Shown one piece after another: positions 30,988 to 39,265 of a DNA stretch of 64,000 nucleotides. Positions within the stretch are counted from its first letter, which is position 1, and every line of letters starts with the position of its first letter. Where the stretch lies: positions 1 through 64,000 of the forward strand of contig DATGLS010000031.1 of the NCBI GenBank assembly GCA_035293985.1, read 5' to 3'. This DNA comes from JAVDCA01 sp035293985 (GTDB lineage: Bacteria > Pseudomonadota > Alphaproteobacteria > Rhizobiales > Xanthobacteraceae). Below the pieces are notes generated by a model. It made no database searches, was not told where the DNA came from, and saw only the letters and a list, made by a program, of their open reading frames with translations. Position numbers and translations under genes: made by a program.

Positions 30988-31850
30988 CCGCGAATCCTCG
31001 GAAATAAGCCCTCGGGCCGTACCGCCAGCACGGCGAGAAAGACGAAATGGCCGGCGAGGAGCTGCCAGCCCGGGTCGAGCTGGGCCCCGATCGCCTGGGC
31101 GACGCCCAGCACGATGCCGCCCGCGAGCGTGCCCCACAGATTGCCGAGCCCGCCGATGATCACGGCCTCGAAGCCGAAGATCAGGCGCGCCGGGCCGATC
31201 GACGGATCGAAATTCGAGCGCACCGCGAGCAGCACGCCGGCGAGCCCGACCACCGCGAGCGACAGCGCCATGGCGAGCCCAAAGACGTGGCGGTTGTCGA
31301 GCCCCATGAGCTGGGCGACGGCCGGGTCGTCGGAGGTCGCGCGAAACGCGCGGCCGAAGGCGGTGCGATAGAACAGCGCCTGCAGGGCGCCGATCACTGC
31401 GACGGCGGCGACGAATTGCAGCAGCGGCAGCAGGCCGACCGACAAGCCCTGGGAGATCTGCCAGGTCGCGACCTCGACGGCACCCGCCTGGAGGCGGCGG
31501 CTGTCGGCGGTGAACAGCTCGAGCAACCCGTTCTGGATGATGACCGAGACGCCGAAGGTGACGAGCAGCGGCGGCAGCAGGTCGTCCCCGAGCGTGCGGT
31601 TGAGGAGGCCGCGCTGCAGCGCGTAGCCGATCGCGGCCATCAACGGCACGACCATCAGCAGCGCCGGCAGCGGGCCGATGCCGAGCGCCTCGGTGACGAC
31701 GAGCGCGAGATAGGCGGCGAGCACGATGAAGTCGCCATGCGCGATGTTGACGAGGCGCATGACGCCGAAGATGAGGGAGAGCCCGGCCGCGAACATGGCG
31801 TAAAGGCCGCCGGTGAGCACGCCCTGCACGATGGTGTTGACCCACTGCAT
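30984..31850 (-). CDS. Branched-chain-type ABC transporter permease (LivH family)
   Basis: 288 residues, about 8 transmembrane segments, with the LivH N-terminal signature GLYAMFAAGLSLIFGVMRLVNIAHGDF, the cytoplasmic loop AFRATSDDPAVAQLMGLD and GGLGNLWGTLAGGI near the C-terminus. It pairs with the LivM-like protein encoded by the overlapping downstream gene. A 45-bp gap separates it from the upstream ATPase gene. Confidence 0.95.
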   Translation of the reverse strand: MQWVNTIVQGVLTGGLYAMFAAGLSLIFGVMRLVNIAHGDFIVLAAYLALVVTEALGIGPLPALLMVVPLMAAIGYALQRGLLNRTLGDDLLPPLLVTFGVSVIIQNGLLELFTADSRRLQAGAVEVATWQISQGLSVGLLPLLQFVAAVAVIGALQALFYRTAFGRAFRATSDDPAVAQLMGLDNRHVFGLAMALSLAVVGLAGVLLAVRSNFDPSIGPARLIFGFEAVIIGGLGNLWGTLAGGIVLGVAQAIGAQLDPGWQLLAGHFVFLAVLAVRPEGLFPRIRG

Positions 31851-31895
31851 CAGGCAGGGCCTTCGATGAGAACGGGGTCCGGTGAGATCATTCGC

Positions 31896-32618
31896 CTACT
31901 CCCCGAAATATGCCGCCGCGACAGCCTCGCGCGTGGCATCGCGGGCGGCGCCCGCGAAGGCGACGCGGCCTTCCTGCAGGCAATAAACCTGCGAGGCGGC
32001 CGCGAGCGCCTGGGCGATGTCCTGCTCGACGATGACGAGCGACGTCCCCTCGGCGACGATCGCGGGCAGGCGGGCATAGATGTCGCGAATGATGATGGGA
32101 GCGAGGCCGAGGCTGATCTCGTCGCACAACAGGAGCTTCGGGTTCGCCATCAGCGCGCGGCCGAGCGCGACCATCTGCTGCTGGCCGCCCGACAGCGCGG
32201 TGCTCGGCAGGTGCCGTCGCTCGGCGAGCGCCGGGAATAGCGCGTAAACCCGCGCCAGCGTCCACGGACCGGGGCGCCGCAGCTGGCCGCCGATCAGCAG
32301 GTTCTCCTCGACGGTGAGCGAGGCAAAGAGCCGGCGCCCTTCGGGCACCAGCGCGATTCCGCGCGCGACCACCTCGTGGGCGGGCATGTCCCCGATCGCC
32401 GCGCCGTCGAACATGATCGCGTCGCGCCGTGCCGGCATAAGACCAGCAATGCTCTTGAGCAATGTGCTCTTGCCGGCGCCGTTCGCGCCGATGATGGCCA
32501 CCACCTCGCCGCGCCCGACTGCGATCGAGACACCGAACAGCGCCTGGAAGTCGCCGTAGAAGGCCGCGAGGTCGCGCACCTCGAGCAATGGCCCCGTGGG
32601 CCCGTTGGCGTCAGGCAT
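31896..32618 (-). CDS. ABC transporter ATP-binding protein (LivF family)
   Basis: 240 residues. Walker A GANGAGKST, Q-loop region ALVPEGRRLFASLTVEENL (a LivF hallmark), signature LSGGQQQM, Walker B KLLLCDEISLGLAP with Cys before the Asp, and H-loop replaced by VEQD as in most LivF. It starts 8 bp inside the livG-like gene. It powers the permeases encoded just downstream together with the LivG-like ATPase. Confidence 0.95.
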   Translation of the reverse strand: MPDANGPTGPLLEVRDLAAFYGDFQALFGVSIAVGRGEVVAIIGANGAGKSTLLKSIAGLMPARRDAIMFDGAAIGDMPAHEVVARGIALVPEGRRLFASLTVEENLLIGGQLRRPGPWTLARVYALFPALAERRHLPSTALSGGQQQMVALGRALMANPKLLLCDEISLGLAPIIIRDIYARLPAIVAEGTSLVIVEQDIAQALAAASQVYCLQEGRVAFAGAARDATREAVAAAYFGE

Positions 32619-33339
32619 CGGCCGCGATCCCCATGTAGATCTCGGCGACCGCCGGCGTGCGGATCACCCGCTGCGGCTCGCCGTGGGCGATGATGGCGCC
32701 GCCGTGCAGCACCGCGAGGCGGTCGACCACGGCGACCAGCGCATGCACGATGTGCTCGATCCAGATGATCGACACGCCCTCGCGCCGAACGTCCTTGATC
32801 AGGGCGACGAGCGCGGCACATTCGTGCTCGGTCAGGCCGCCCGCCACCTCGTCGAGCAGGAGCACCTTCGGCCGGGTCGCCAGCGCCCGAGCGAGCTCGA
32901 GGCGCTTGCGGTCGAGCAAGGTCAGCGCACCGGCGAGCCGGTTCGCCTTATCGGCAAGTCCGCACCGGGCAAGGATGTCGATACAGCCGGCGTAGACGTG
33001 CCGCTCGCCATGGCCGCCCCCGAAGGCCGCGGCGACCACCAGGTTTTCGAACACCGTCATGCCGCCGAACGGCTGCGGAACCTGGAAGGAGCGCGCAATG
33101 CCCATGGCGCAGCGGCGCGCCGGCTCGAGGTGCGTGACGTCGCGGCCCGCGAAGGTGACCCGGCCGGCGTCGGGCGCGACGGTCCCGGTCATGATGCCGA
33201 ACAAGGTGGTCTTGCCGGCGCCGTTCGGGCCGATGATGCCCAGCGCCTCGCCCTCGGCGAGGGCGAGATCGATCGCATCGGCGATGACGATCGCGCCGAA
33301 GCGCTTGGAAATCCGGTCGAGGGCGAGGATGGGAGACAT
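32611..33339 (-). CDS. ABC transporter ATP-binding protein (LivG family)
   Basis: 242 residues. Walker A GPNGAGKTTL, LivG-type ARSFQVPQPFGGMTVFENLVVAA, and Walker B VLLLDEVAGGLTEHE followed by the H-loop WIEHIVHAL. The usual LSGG/LPYG signature is replaced by TLLDRKRLELARAL, a variant that occurs in part of the family. It is the first gene of the livG-F-H-M series on the minus strand. A small gene on the opposite strand separates it from the substrate-binding gene. Confidence 0.94.
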   Translation of the reverse strand: MSPILALDRISKRFGAIVIADAIDLALAEGEALGIIGPNGAGKTTLFGIMTGTVAPDAGRVTFAGRDVTHLEPARRCAMGIARSFQVPQPFGGMTVFENLVVAAAFGGGHGERHVYAGCIDILARCGLADKANRLAGALTLLDRKRLELARALATRPKVLLLDEVAGGLTEHECAALVALIKDVRREGVSIIWIEHIVHALVAVVDRLAVLHGGAIIAHGEPQRVIRTPAVAEIYMGIAADA

Positions 33340-33445
33340 GATGCCGCTTCACGCCGACAGACGAAAACTAGAGCAATTTCCCATTCCGCAGGAAGGCAAT
33401 TTGATCTAGAAGCGCAACCGACGCGGCAGATACGGGTGCAGTTCG

Positions 33446-33898
33446 ATGGCGGATAACAGGTCGATCCTCCGGTTGCTGATTCTTCTCGTCGCCGTCACCA
33501 CCGGCCTCACGGTCTATGCCAGCGTCAATCTCGAGCGGACGCTGCCGCCGCAGCTCCTCGCCTTCGTCCACCAGCGCGACGATGCAACGACGATCTCGAC
33601 GTCCATGGCGGTAACCACCCTTGTGACCTTCCTGTTGCTGGTGTTGCTGATCGCCGGGATGGTGGGCATGTGGTGGTGCCGGCGGTGGGCACGCTGGTCG
33701 TTCACCATCGCGGCCCTCTCCTTTCCGGTGCTCAATGTCATCATCGGCATGACGGACCCGACGGCGCTCGTCTCCAACGCCATCCAGAGCGGCGCCAACT
33801 CGGCGAGCGACATGTCGATCGGCGCGACGCTCGCGTTGATCTGGGTCGGCATGGAGCACGATTTCACGACGCAGCCGGCGCGCGAATCGAAAGCGTGA
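33446..33898 (+). CDS. Small integral membrane protein of unknown function
   Basis: 150 residues with four predicted transmembrane helices: LLILLVAVTTGLTVYA, TLVTFLLLVLLIAGMVGMWW, WSFTIAALSFPVLNVIIGM and a weaker one near SIGATLALIWVG. A positively charged CRRWARW lies between helices 2 and 3. No family was recognised. It lies on the opposite strand inside the Liv-type transporter cluster, only 7 bp from the end of the substrate-binding gene. Start ATG 33446; it could be a later insertion into the operon. Confidence 0.7.
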   Translation: MADNRSILRLLILLVAVTTGLTVYASVNLERTLPPQLLAFVHQRDDATTISTSMAVTTLVTFLLLVLLIAGMVGMWWCRRWARWSFTIAALSFPVLNVIIGMTDPTALVSNAIQSGANSASDMSIGATLALIWVGMEHDFTTQPARESKA

Positions 33899-33904
33899 CC
33901 GCAT

Positions 33905-35182
33905 TCAAGACAGCAGCTGCAGCTTCCCACCGACCGGAATCTCCGGTGCCGGCTTGTTGGCGATGATGACCAGCTCGAACTTGTCGTTCTTGCGCTGCCA
34001 CTGGCCGGCGACGAGCGGGGTCTTGGTGACGTTCTTCACCGGCTGGCCGGTCCATTTCACCGGGCCGACGATCGAGTGGTAGTCGGTCGCGACGATCGAG
34101 GCGAGGATCGACTTCGGATCGAGCGCCTTCGAGCGCTTGAGCACGTCGATCGCGACCTCGAACAGCGCGTGCTGGAAGCCGATCGGCTGCGTCCACGGGC
34201 GCTTGGTGGTGCCGGTATAGACGTCGGTGAGCTGCTGCGCGCTCTGGCCCGTGAGGCCCGACTTGAACGGATGATGCGGCGTCCACCAGATTTCGCTGGT
34301 GAGGCCGTTGCCGCGGGCGCCGAGCGAGTCGATCACCGAGGGAAAGAGCAGCGCCTTGCCGATGGTGACGACCTTGGGCTTGAAGCCCTGCTGCGCGGCC
34401 TGCGACCAAAAGGTCGCGAAGTCGGGCGGGATCATGTTGCCGGTGACGATCTCGGCGCCGGCGCTCTTGAAGGCGGAGATCTGCGCCGTGAAGTCGTTGT
34501 TCATCACCTGATAGCGGCCGGGGTCGTGCAGCTTGTAGCCGGCCTTGGCGAGCGCCGGGGGCAGGCCGAGCTTGGCATCGCCCCAGGCATTGCCGTCGGC
34601 GTCATTGGGGAAGAGGCCGCCCACCACCTTGTTGGTCGGCGCGCCGTCCCACAACGCGAGGAAGGCGGCGATCACGTCCTCGAGGCCCCAGAAGAAATGA
34701 TAGGTCCAGGTGAAGCCCTTCTTCGGATCGCCGCGGCGGCCGAAGAAATAAGGCTGCCACGGGCAATTGGTGGTGATGCACGGCACCTCGTTGACCTCGG
34801 CCTGGTCGGCGACCGGATTGGTGGTGTCTGGCGTCGCCGAGGCGACGATGAGATCGACCTTGTCGCCGAGGATCAGCTCGGAAGCGACGTCGGAGGCGCG
34901 GCTCGCGCTCGACTGGCTGTCCTTGCTGATGATCTGCACCGGATAGGTCTTGCCGCCGACCGCGATCCCCTTGCCGAGGACGCCGTTGACCTGCGCGATG
35001 ATGAAGGGATCCGCCTCGCCGAAGCCGGCGAGCGGGCCGGTGCGTGGGCTGACGAAACCGATCTTGATCGCGCGCGACTGCGCATTCGCGGGGATCACGC
35101 TCAGCACCGCGGGCGCCGCGAGGACGCCGAGGCCGGCCTTCACGATGGTGCGACGGGACGGACCGGATGCGAACTCTGTCAT
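33905..35182 (-). CDS. ABC transporter substrate-binding protein (LivK-like, Tat or Sec leader)
   Basis: 425 residues, periplasmic binding protein of the type I fold. The leader SRRTIVKAGLGVLAAPAVLS with cleavage near PANAQ contains a twin-arginine motif, suggesting Tat export. The mature part starts IKIGFVSPRTGPLAGFGEAD, the usual ligand-binding strand. The motif SASRASDVASELILGDKVDLIV is also family-typical. This branch is often used for aromatic acids or amides rather than leucine. The ATG overlaps the stop of the hydroxyacyl-CoA dehydrogenase gene by 4 bp. Confidence 0.94.
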   Translation of the reverse strand: MTEFASGPSRRTIVKAGLGVLAAPAVLSVIPANAQSRAIKIGFVSPRTGPLAGFGEADPFIIAQVNGVLGKGIAVGGKTYPVQIISKDSQSSASRASDVASELILGDKVDLIVASATPDTTNPVADQAEVNEVPCITTNCPWQPYFFGRRGDPKKGFTWTYHFFWGLEDVIAAFLALWDGAPTNKVVGGLFPNDADGNAWGDAKLGLPPALAKAGYKLHDPGRYQVMNNDFTAQISAFKSAGAEIVTGNMIPPDFATFWSQAAQQGFKPKVVTIGKALLFPSVIDSLGARGNGLTSEIWWTPHHPFKSGLTGQSAQQLTDVYTGTTKRPWTQPIGFQHALFEVAIDVLKRSKALDPKSILASIVATDYHSIVGPVKWTGQPVKNVTKTPLVAGQWQRKNDKFELVIIANKPAPEIPVGGKLQLLS

Positions 35183-36120
35183 GACGACCTCCCTTGGTTC
35201 GATTTTGATGCGGCGTCGCTTTCGCGCGCCTGCTTGAGATGCCGAAGGACTTTTGTACGGAGCTCAGCCTGCTGCTCCGGCGTCCAGGTGCGAAAGCCTT
35301 CGCCGCTCTTGAAGCCGAGCTTGCCATCGGCGACGAGCTTTTCCAGGTAAGGCGACGGACCGGCCCGGCTCTCGATTGCCGGCAGCACGGTCTGATGGAT
35401 CGCGAGCGTGAGGTCCGTGCCCACCATGTCGGCATTCTCGAGCGGCCCGAGCACCGCGAGGCGGCGGCCGAACGCCGCCTTGATCACGGTGTCTACCGTC
35501 TCGGCGTCGCAGATGCCGTGCTCGACCAGGGCGATCGCCTCACGCCAGAGCGCGTGCTGCAGGCGGTTGCCGATGAAGCCGGGCACGTCCTTCTTCACAT
35601 GCGCGGGCGTCTTGCCGACGTCCTTGTGCAGCTTCATCGTCCATTCGATGGCGGCGGGTGACGTCCATTCGGTGCCGATCACCTCGACCAGCGGCACGAG
35701 GAAAGGCGGGTTCCACCAATGGGTGCCGAGCGCGCGCTCGCGCAGGCGCAGGCCGCGCATGATGTCGGTGATCGGGATCACCGAGGTGTTGCTGGCGAGG
35801 ATCGTCTCGTCGCCCACATGCATCTCGATCTCGGCGAAGAGCTTCTGCTTCAGCGCCAGATTCTCCGAGACCGCCTCGACCACGTAGTCGGCGCCGCGTA
35901 CGCAATCGGCGAGGTCACCGGTTGGCCGCACGCGCTCGAGGGCGCGCAGATCGTCGCCGAGATCGCGCAGGTTGGCCGAGATGCGATCCTTGACGGTCTT
36001 GAGGCTCGCGTCGGCCGCGTCGTAGATCGAGACGTCATGGCTGCCCAGCGCAAACACCTGGGCGAGGCCGTGCCCCATCAGGCCGGCGCCGATGACGGCG
36101 ATGCGCGGCTTTCCAGCCAT
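35179..36120 (-). CDS. 3-hydroxyacyl-CoA dehydrogenase family protein
   Basis: 313 residues. The NAD-binding Rossmann fold begins IAVIGAGLMGHGLAQVFALGS. The catalytic region has ASNTSVIPITDIM and THWWNPPFLVPLVEVIG (His-Glu type), followed by VKKDVPGFIGNRLQHALWREA, which opens the C-terminal dimerisation domain. A second, short, C-terminal part with GPLENADMVGTDLTLAIHQ is typical of the L-gulonate/hydroxybutyrate dehydrogenase-like branch. It oxidises a 3-hydroxy acid or its CoA ester. It is 3 bp from the upstream SDR gene and overlaps the downstream binding-protein gene. Confidence 0.92.
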   Translation of the reverse strand: MAGKPRIAVIGAGLMGHGLAQVFALGSHDVSIYDAADASLKTVKDRISANLRDLGDDLRALERVRPTGDLADCVRGADYVVEAVSENLALKQKLFAEIEMHVGDETILASNTSVIPITDIMRGLRLRERALGTHWWNPPFLVPLVEVIGTEWTSPAAIEWTMKLHKDVGKTPAHVKKDVPGFIGNRLQHALWREAIALVEHGICDAETVDTVIKAAFGRRLAVLGPLENADMVGTDLTLAIHQTVLPAIESRAGPSPYLEKLVADGKLGFKSGEGFRTWTPEQQAELRTKVLRHLKQARESDAASKSNQGRSS

Positions 36121-36123
36121 CGC

Positions 36124-36927
36124 TCAGCCCGCCGTATATCCGCCGTCCGCATAGAGGACGTGGCCGGTGTAGAAGTCGGAGGCCCGCGAGGCGAGGAAGA
36201 GCAGCGGGCCGGCGAGATCGGCGGGCTCGCCGAGGCGACCCTTGGGCACGCGCGCCAGGAAGCCTTTGCGCACGTCGCGGGCGCGGTCCGTGTCCTCGTA
36301 CATCCAGGCGGTGAGCGGCGAGCGGAAGACCGTGGGCCCGAGGGCGTTCACCGTGATGCCGGTGTCGCCCCACTCGCAGCCGAGCGCCTTGGTGATGCCA
36401 TCGACCGCGGACTTCGAGGCGCAGTAGGCCGTGTAGCCCGCCGGGTGACCGAGCAAGCCGCGTGCGGACGATGTCAGGATCACCTTGCCGCCCTGCCCCT
36501 GCTTGAGCATCTGCCGACCGGCCGCGCGCGCCATCAGCCAGGACTGGGTGACGTTGGCATCCATCACGTCGAGGAAATCGGCCGCTGACTGGTCGACGAT
36601 CTTCGAGACCTTGTTCTGGCCCGAGGCGACCACGAGGATATCGACACGGCCGAACTTGTCGACCGCCGCCTTGACGATGGCGTCGCAGTTCGCCTCCGAG
36701 CTCGGCCGCTTGGCCACCACCTCGACCTTGCCGCCGAGCGCCTCGCATTCGCCGGCGACCTTCTTCAGCCCCGCGGCATTGCTCGCGGCGATCACCACAT
36801 TGGCGCCGGCGCCGGCGAGGGTTTTGGCGGCGATCGCGCCGAACGCGCCGGTCGCGCCGGTGATGATCGCGGTTTTGCCGCGTACATCGAACAGGGAGAG
36901 CGGGTTCTTGAGGAAGTCTTCGGACAT
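36124..36927 (-). CDS. Short-chain dehydrogenase/reductase (SDR)
   Basis: 267 residues. The NAD(P) motif GATGAFGAIA is close to TGxxxGxG. The catalytic Ser is in ILTSSARG, and Tyr/Lys are in YTAYCASKSA (YxxxK). C-terminal features: NALGPTVFRSPL, GRLGEPADLAGPLLFLAS and YADGGYTAG. The N-terminus MSEDFLKNPLSLFDVRGKTA has the extension seen in gluconate-5-dehydrogenase-like SDRs. It is the first gene of a unit running SDR, hydroxyacyl-CoA dehydrogenase, binding protein. The substrate is unknown. Confidence 0.93.
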   Translation of the reverse strand: MSEDFLKNPLSLFDVRGKTAIITGATGAFGAIAAKTLAGAGANVVIAASNAAGLKKVAGECEALGGKVEVVAKRPSSEANCDAIVKAAVDKFGRVDILVVASGQNKVSKIVDQSAADFLDVMDANVTQSWLMARAAGRQMLKQGQGGKVILTSSARGLLGHPAGYTAYCASKSAVDGITKALGCEWGDTGITVNALGPTVFRSPLTAWMYEDTDRARDVRKGFLARVPKGRLGEPADLAGPLLFLASRASDFYTGHVLYADGGYTAG

Positions 36928-36955
36928 GGGCGGATCCTCACACGAGTCCTGACTC

Positions 36956-37038
36956 GTCACGCCCGGCCTCGTGCCGGGCATCCACGTCTTCGCGCAGAAG
37001 CAAGACGTGGATGGCCGGGACGAGCCCGGCCATGACGG
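36956..37038. repeat. Palindromic intergenic repeat, family C copy 1
   Basis: Two inverted halves: CGCCCGGCCTCGTGCCGGGC, ATCCACGTCTT, a short spacer, then AAGACGTGGAT and GGCCGGGACGAGCCCGGCC with CATGACGG. The ATCCACGTCTT / AAGACGTGGAT arms are exact inverted copies. Related elements at 43021-43107 and 45871-45960. These are intergenic, about 85 bp, and would fold as a long hairpin. Confidence 0.8.
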
Positions 37039-37047
37039 CAACGGGCG

Positions 37048-37392
37048 TTACGGCTTCGGCGGCGTCGACATGGCGACGACGATGGTGCAGACGTCGTTGC
37101 CGCGGTTGATGATCTCGCGCTCCTCGTTGGGGCCGATGAAGCAGGAGTCGTTCGCTTTCAGCACGGTTTCCTTGCCGCCGACGATCACGGTGAGCTCGCC
37201 GGCGAGCACCACGTAGACCTTCTCGGTCGGCGAGGCGTCGGGGCCGGCGCCGCCGCCGGGGAGAAAGTGCGAGAGTCCCATCAGGAACTGCTTCGGCCCG
37301 CCCGCATCGGCGCCGAACAGGCGCAGCGACGAGTAGGCGCGGTGGTTGGGGGCCTCGTAGGCCTTGGCATCGGCGAAGCGTTTGACCAACAT
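37048..37392 (-). CDS. Cupin domain-containing protein
   Basis: 114 residues forming a single conserved beta-barrel. Motif 1 is SHFLPGGGAGPDASPTEKVYVVLAGELTV; here the usual metal His pair is missing (GAGPDASPTEKVY), only the Glu is kept. Motif 2 is SCFIGPNEEREIINRG, again without the His. It is therefore a metal-poor cupin, perhaps a binding or stability protein and not a dioxygenase. The start overlaps the stop of the cyclase gene (TGATG), so the two are coupled. Confidence 0.85.
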   Translation of the reverse strand: MLVKRFADAKAYEAPNHRAYSSLRLFGADAGGPKQFLMGLSHFLPGGGAGPDASPTEKVYVVLAGELTVIVGGKETVLKANDSCFIGPNEEREIINRGNDVCTIVVAMSTPPKP

Positions 37393-38234
37393 CAGAACTT
37401 GCTCCCCTTCTCGATGCGGTAGGCGCCCTTCGGGTCGATGATCGCGACCAGGCGGATGATGCATCCGTCGCCACGGTCCCAGTTCCACGGGAAGAACGCG
37501 AAGGTGCAGCGCCGGCCCGTGACCTTGTCGAGATCGCCGCCGACGTTCTCGATGCCGAGGATGCCGTTCTTGAACAAGATGCGGTGCACCGGCTCCCAGT
37601 CGGGGAAATCATCCTTCCAGTCGCGGCCGCCCGACCACTCCTTGTATTCCTCGGCGAGGTGCGGATGCAGCGGGCCATTGCGCTGCGGGCCGATCGCGGT
37701 CGCGAGCGGATGGTCGTTCGCCTGGGTGTCGTGGCCGACCACCTTGACCTTCTTCTCGACGAACCACTCGCCCGCCGACGGCACGAAGCCCGGCGCGTAG
37801 CAGAAGTAGTCCTCGCTGTCCTCGTATTTGTGGTGCCAGCCGGTGTTGACGATGACGACGTCGCGCGGCCGCACGATCTTGCCGCACGCTGCCTCGAGAT
37901 CGTCGCCGGTGATCGGCTCCCACTTCTTCTTCGGGATCGAGACCACGATGCCGGAGCCGAAAAAGTGCGGCAGCGGCACCTCGTCGATGAACGGCGTGCC
38001 CTGCACCACATGCGCCGGCGCGTCGATGTGGGTCGTGTTGTGCATGCTGGTGGTGATGCGCTGCGACAGCACGCCCGATTTCGCCATGTAGTGGATGCGC
38101 TCGATCTTCACGTCCTCGAAATAGGGCCAATTGGGCGACTGATAGCCGAAGCGATGCGACAGGTTGTAGAACTCGAGCCCCATGTCGTTGTCGAGGTTTT
38201 CCTCGAACGCGACGCCACGAATCTTCTTGGTCAC
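37392..38234 (-). CDS. Cyclase family protein (kynurenine formamidase-like hydrolase)
   Basis: 280 residues from GTG 38234, chosen because GGAGG lies 7 nt upstream; an ATG at 38276 gives 14 more residues. The cyclase/KynB-like family is recognised by the metal site STSMHNTTHIDAPAHV (HxxxxHxD-like) and by GIENVGGDLD near the C-terminus. Another metal ligand pair is in VVGHDTQANDH. Members hydrolyse amides or lactones of aromatic acids. With the cupin gene it forms a two-gene unit; an IclR regulator follows upstream on the same strand. Confidence 0.9.
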   Translation of the reverse strand: MTKKIRGVAFEENLDNDMGLEFYNLSHRFGYQSPNWPYFEDVKIERIHYMAKSGVLSQRITTSMHNTTHIDAPAHVVQGTPFIDEVPLPHFFGSGIVVSIPKKKWEPITGDDLEAACGKIVRPRDVVIVNTGWHHKYEDSEDYFCYAPGFVPSAGEWFVEKKVKVVGHDTQANDHPLATAIGPQRNGPLHPHLAEEYKEWSGGRDWKDDFPDWEPVHRILFKNGILGIENVGGDLDKVTGRRCTFAFFPWNWDRGDGCIIRLVAIIDPKGAYRIEKGSKF

Positions 38235-38367
38235 TGCCGGCCTCCTGCGCGCTTCCCGCGATGGCTTGTCTGTCATCGTCCCGAAGGATGGTACGATCTG
38301 TATCACATAACGGTCAACTTTGTTGGCGCGTGTCCTTCGGCCGGCATCCACTTCACCGAGAGATGCG

Positions 38368-39159
38368 CTATTCCGCGGCTTCGGCCGTGGTCAGCAGCCC
38401 CTCGATGCCGCGTTTTGCCGCAAGCAGCCGCGCCGCGATGCGGCTCTGGTGCTGCTTGAAGCGCATCGTCGGCACCGGCACCGAGATCGCGGCGTAGTTC
38501 CCGGCCGGATCGCGCACCACGACGCCGGCGGCGCTGATGCCCATGGTGTGCTCCTCGCGATCGTAGGCGACGCCGCTGCGCCGCGCGGCCTTGAGCTCGG
38601 CGAGCAGCGCCGGCAGCGTGGTCAGGGTGTTGGCGGTGCGCGCTTCGAAGCGGCGGCCGAGCAAGGCCGCGATCTCATGCTCGTCGAGCTCGGCCAGATA
38701 GGCCTTGCCGTTGGCGGTGCAGTGGAGCGGGAAGCTCTCACCCACCGCCGACACGGTGCGCAGGCGCTGCGGCCCGACCACCTGATCGACGAACATGAGA
38801 TGGTCACCCTTGATGGTCGCGAGATCGACGGTTTCGTGCAGCTCGTTCGAGAGCTGAACCAGAAAGGGCCGCGCCAGGGCGACGAAATCGGTGCGCACCG
38901 AGGCGGCGAGGCGCAGGATCGCGGGCCCGAGCCGCACCCGCCCCATGGGCGAGGCGGCGATCACCAGCTTCTCGGCCGCGAGCGCCGCGACGATCCGTTG
39001 CACGGTCGAGCGGGCGAGGCCGACGCGCTGGGCGATCTGGCCGAGGCTCAGCCCCGCCGGCTCGTGCTCGAGCGCGCGCAGGATCGCGCCGGCCCGCGCG
39101 ATCACCTGGATCTGGCTCTTCTCCTTGTCGCCGGTTTGCACGATCTTGGGCACGGTCAC
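38368..39159 (-). CDS. IclR family transcriptional regulator
   Basis: About 263 residues. The N-terminal winged HTH (about 20-80) has AGAILRALEHEPAGLSLGQIAQRVGLARSTVQRIVAAL; the C-terminal IclR effector domain (about 95-255) has DLATIKGDHLMFVDQVVG, FPLHCTANGKAYLAEL and YDREEHTMGISAAGVVV. The start is taken as GTG 39159; a second GTG two codons later is possible. It lies next to the cyclase/cupin pair and divergent from an amidohydrolase gene; it is the likely regulator of both. IclR proteins commonly respond to aromatic acids. Confidence 0.92.
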   Translation of the reverse strand: MTVPKIVQTGDKEKSQIQVIARAGAILRALEHEPAGLSLGQIAQRVGLARSTVQRIVAALAAEKLVIAASPMGRVRLGPAILRLAASVRTDFVALARPFLVQLSNELHETVDLATIKGDHLMFVDQVVGPQRLRTVSAVGESFPLHCTANGKAYLAELDEHEIAALLGRRFEARTANTLTTLPALLAELKAARRSGVAYDREEHTMGISAAGVVVRDPAGNYAAISVPVPTMRFKQHQSRIAARLLAAKRGIEGLLTTAEAAE

Positions 39160-39265
39160 TCCGCCATCTTGCCTGCGCCGCGTCCGCTTGCGGCTCGTTT
39201 CCGCATCATGATACGCATGACCCGGGATACAGTACAGACGCAAGTGGGCCGGCCGGGACGACGCC

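Noticed and set aside
29932..31845. Single long frame covering both Liv-type permeases
   Set aside because: Only the part after 30987 matches a LivM protein; the upstream half is an out-of-frame reading of the livH-like gene, which has its own clear frame and a 4-bp overlap.
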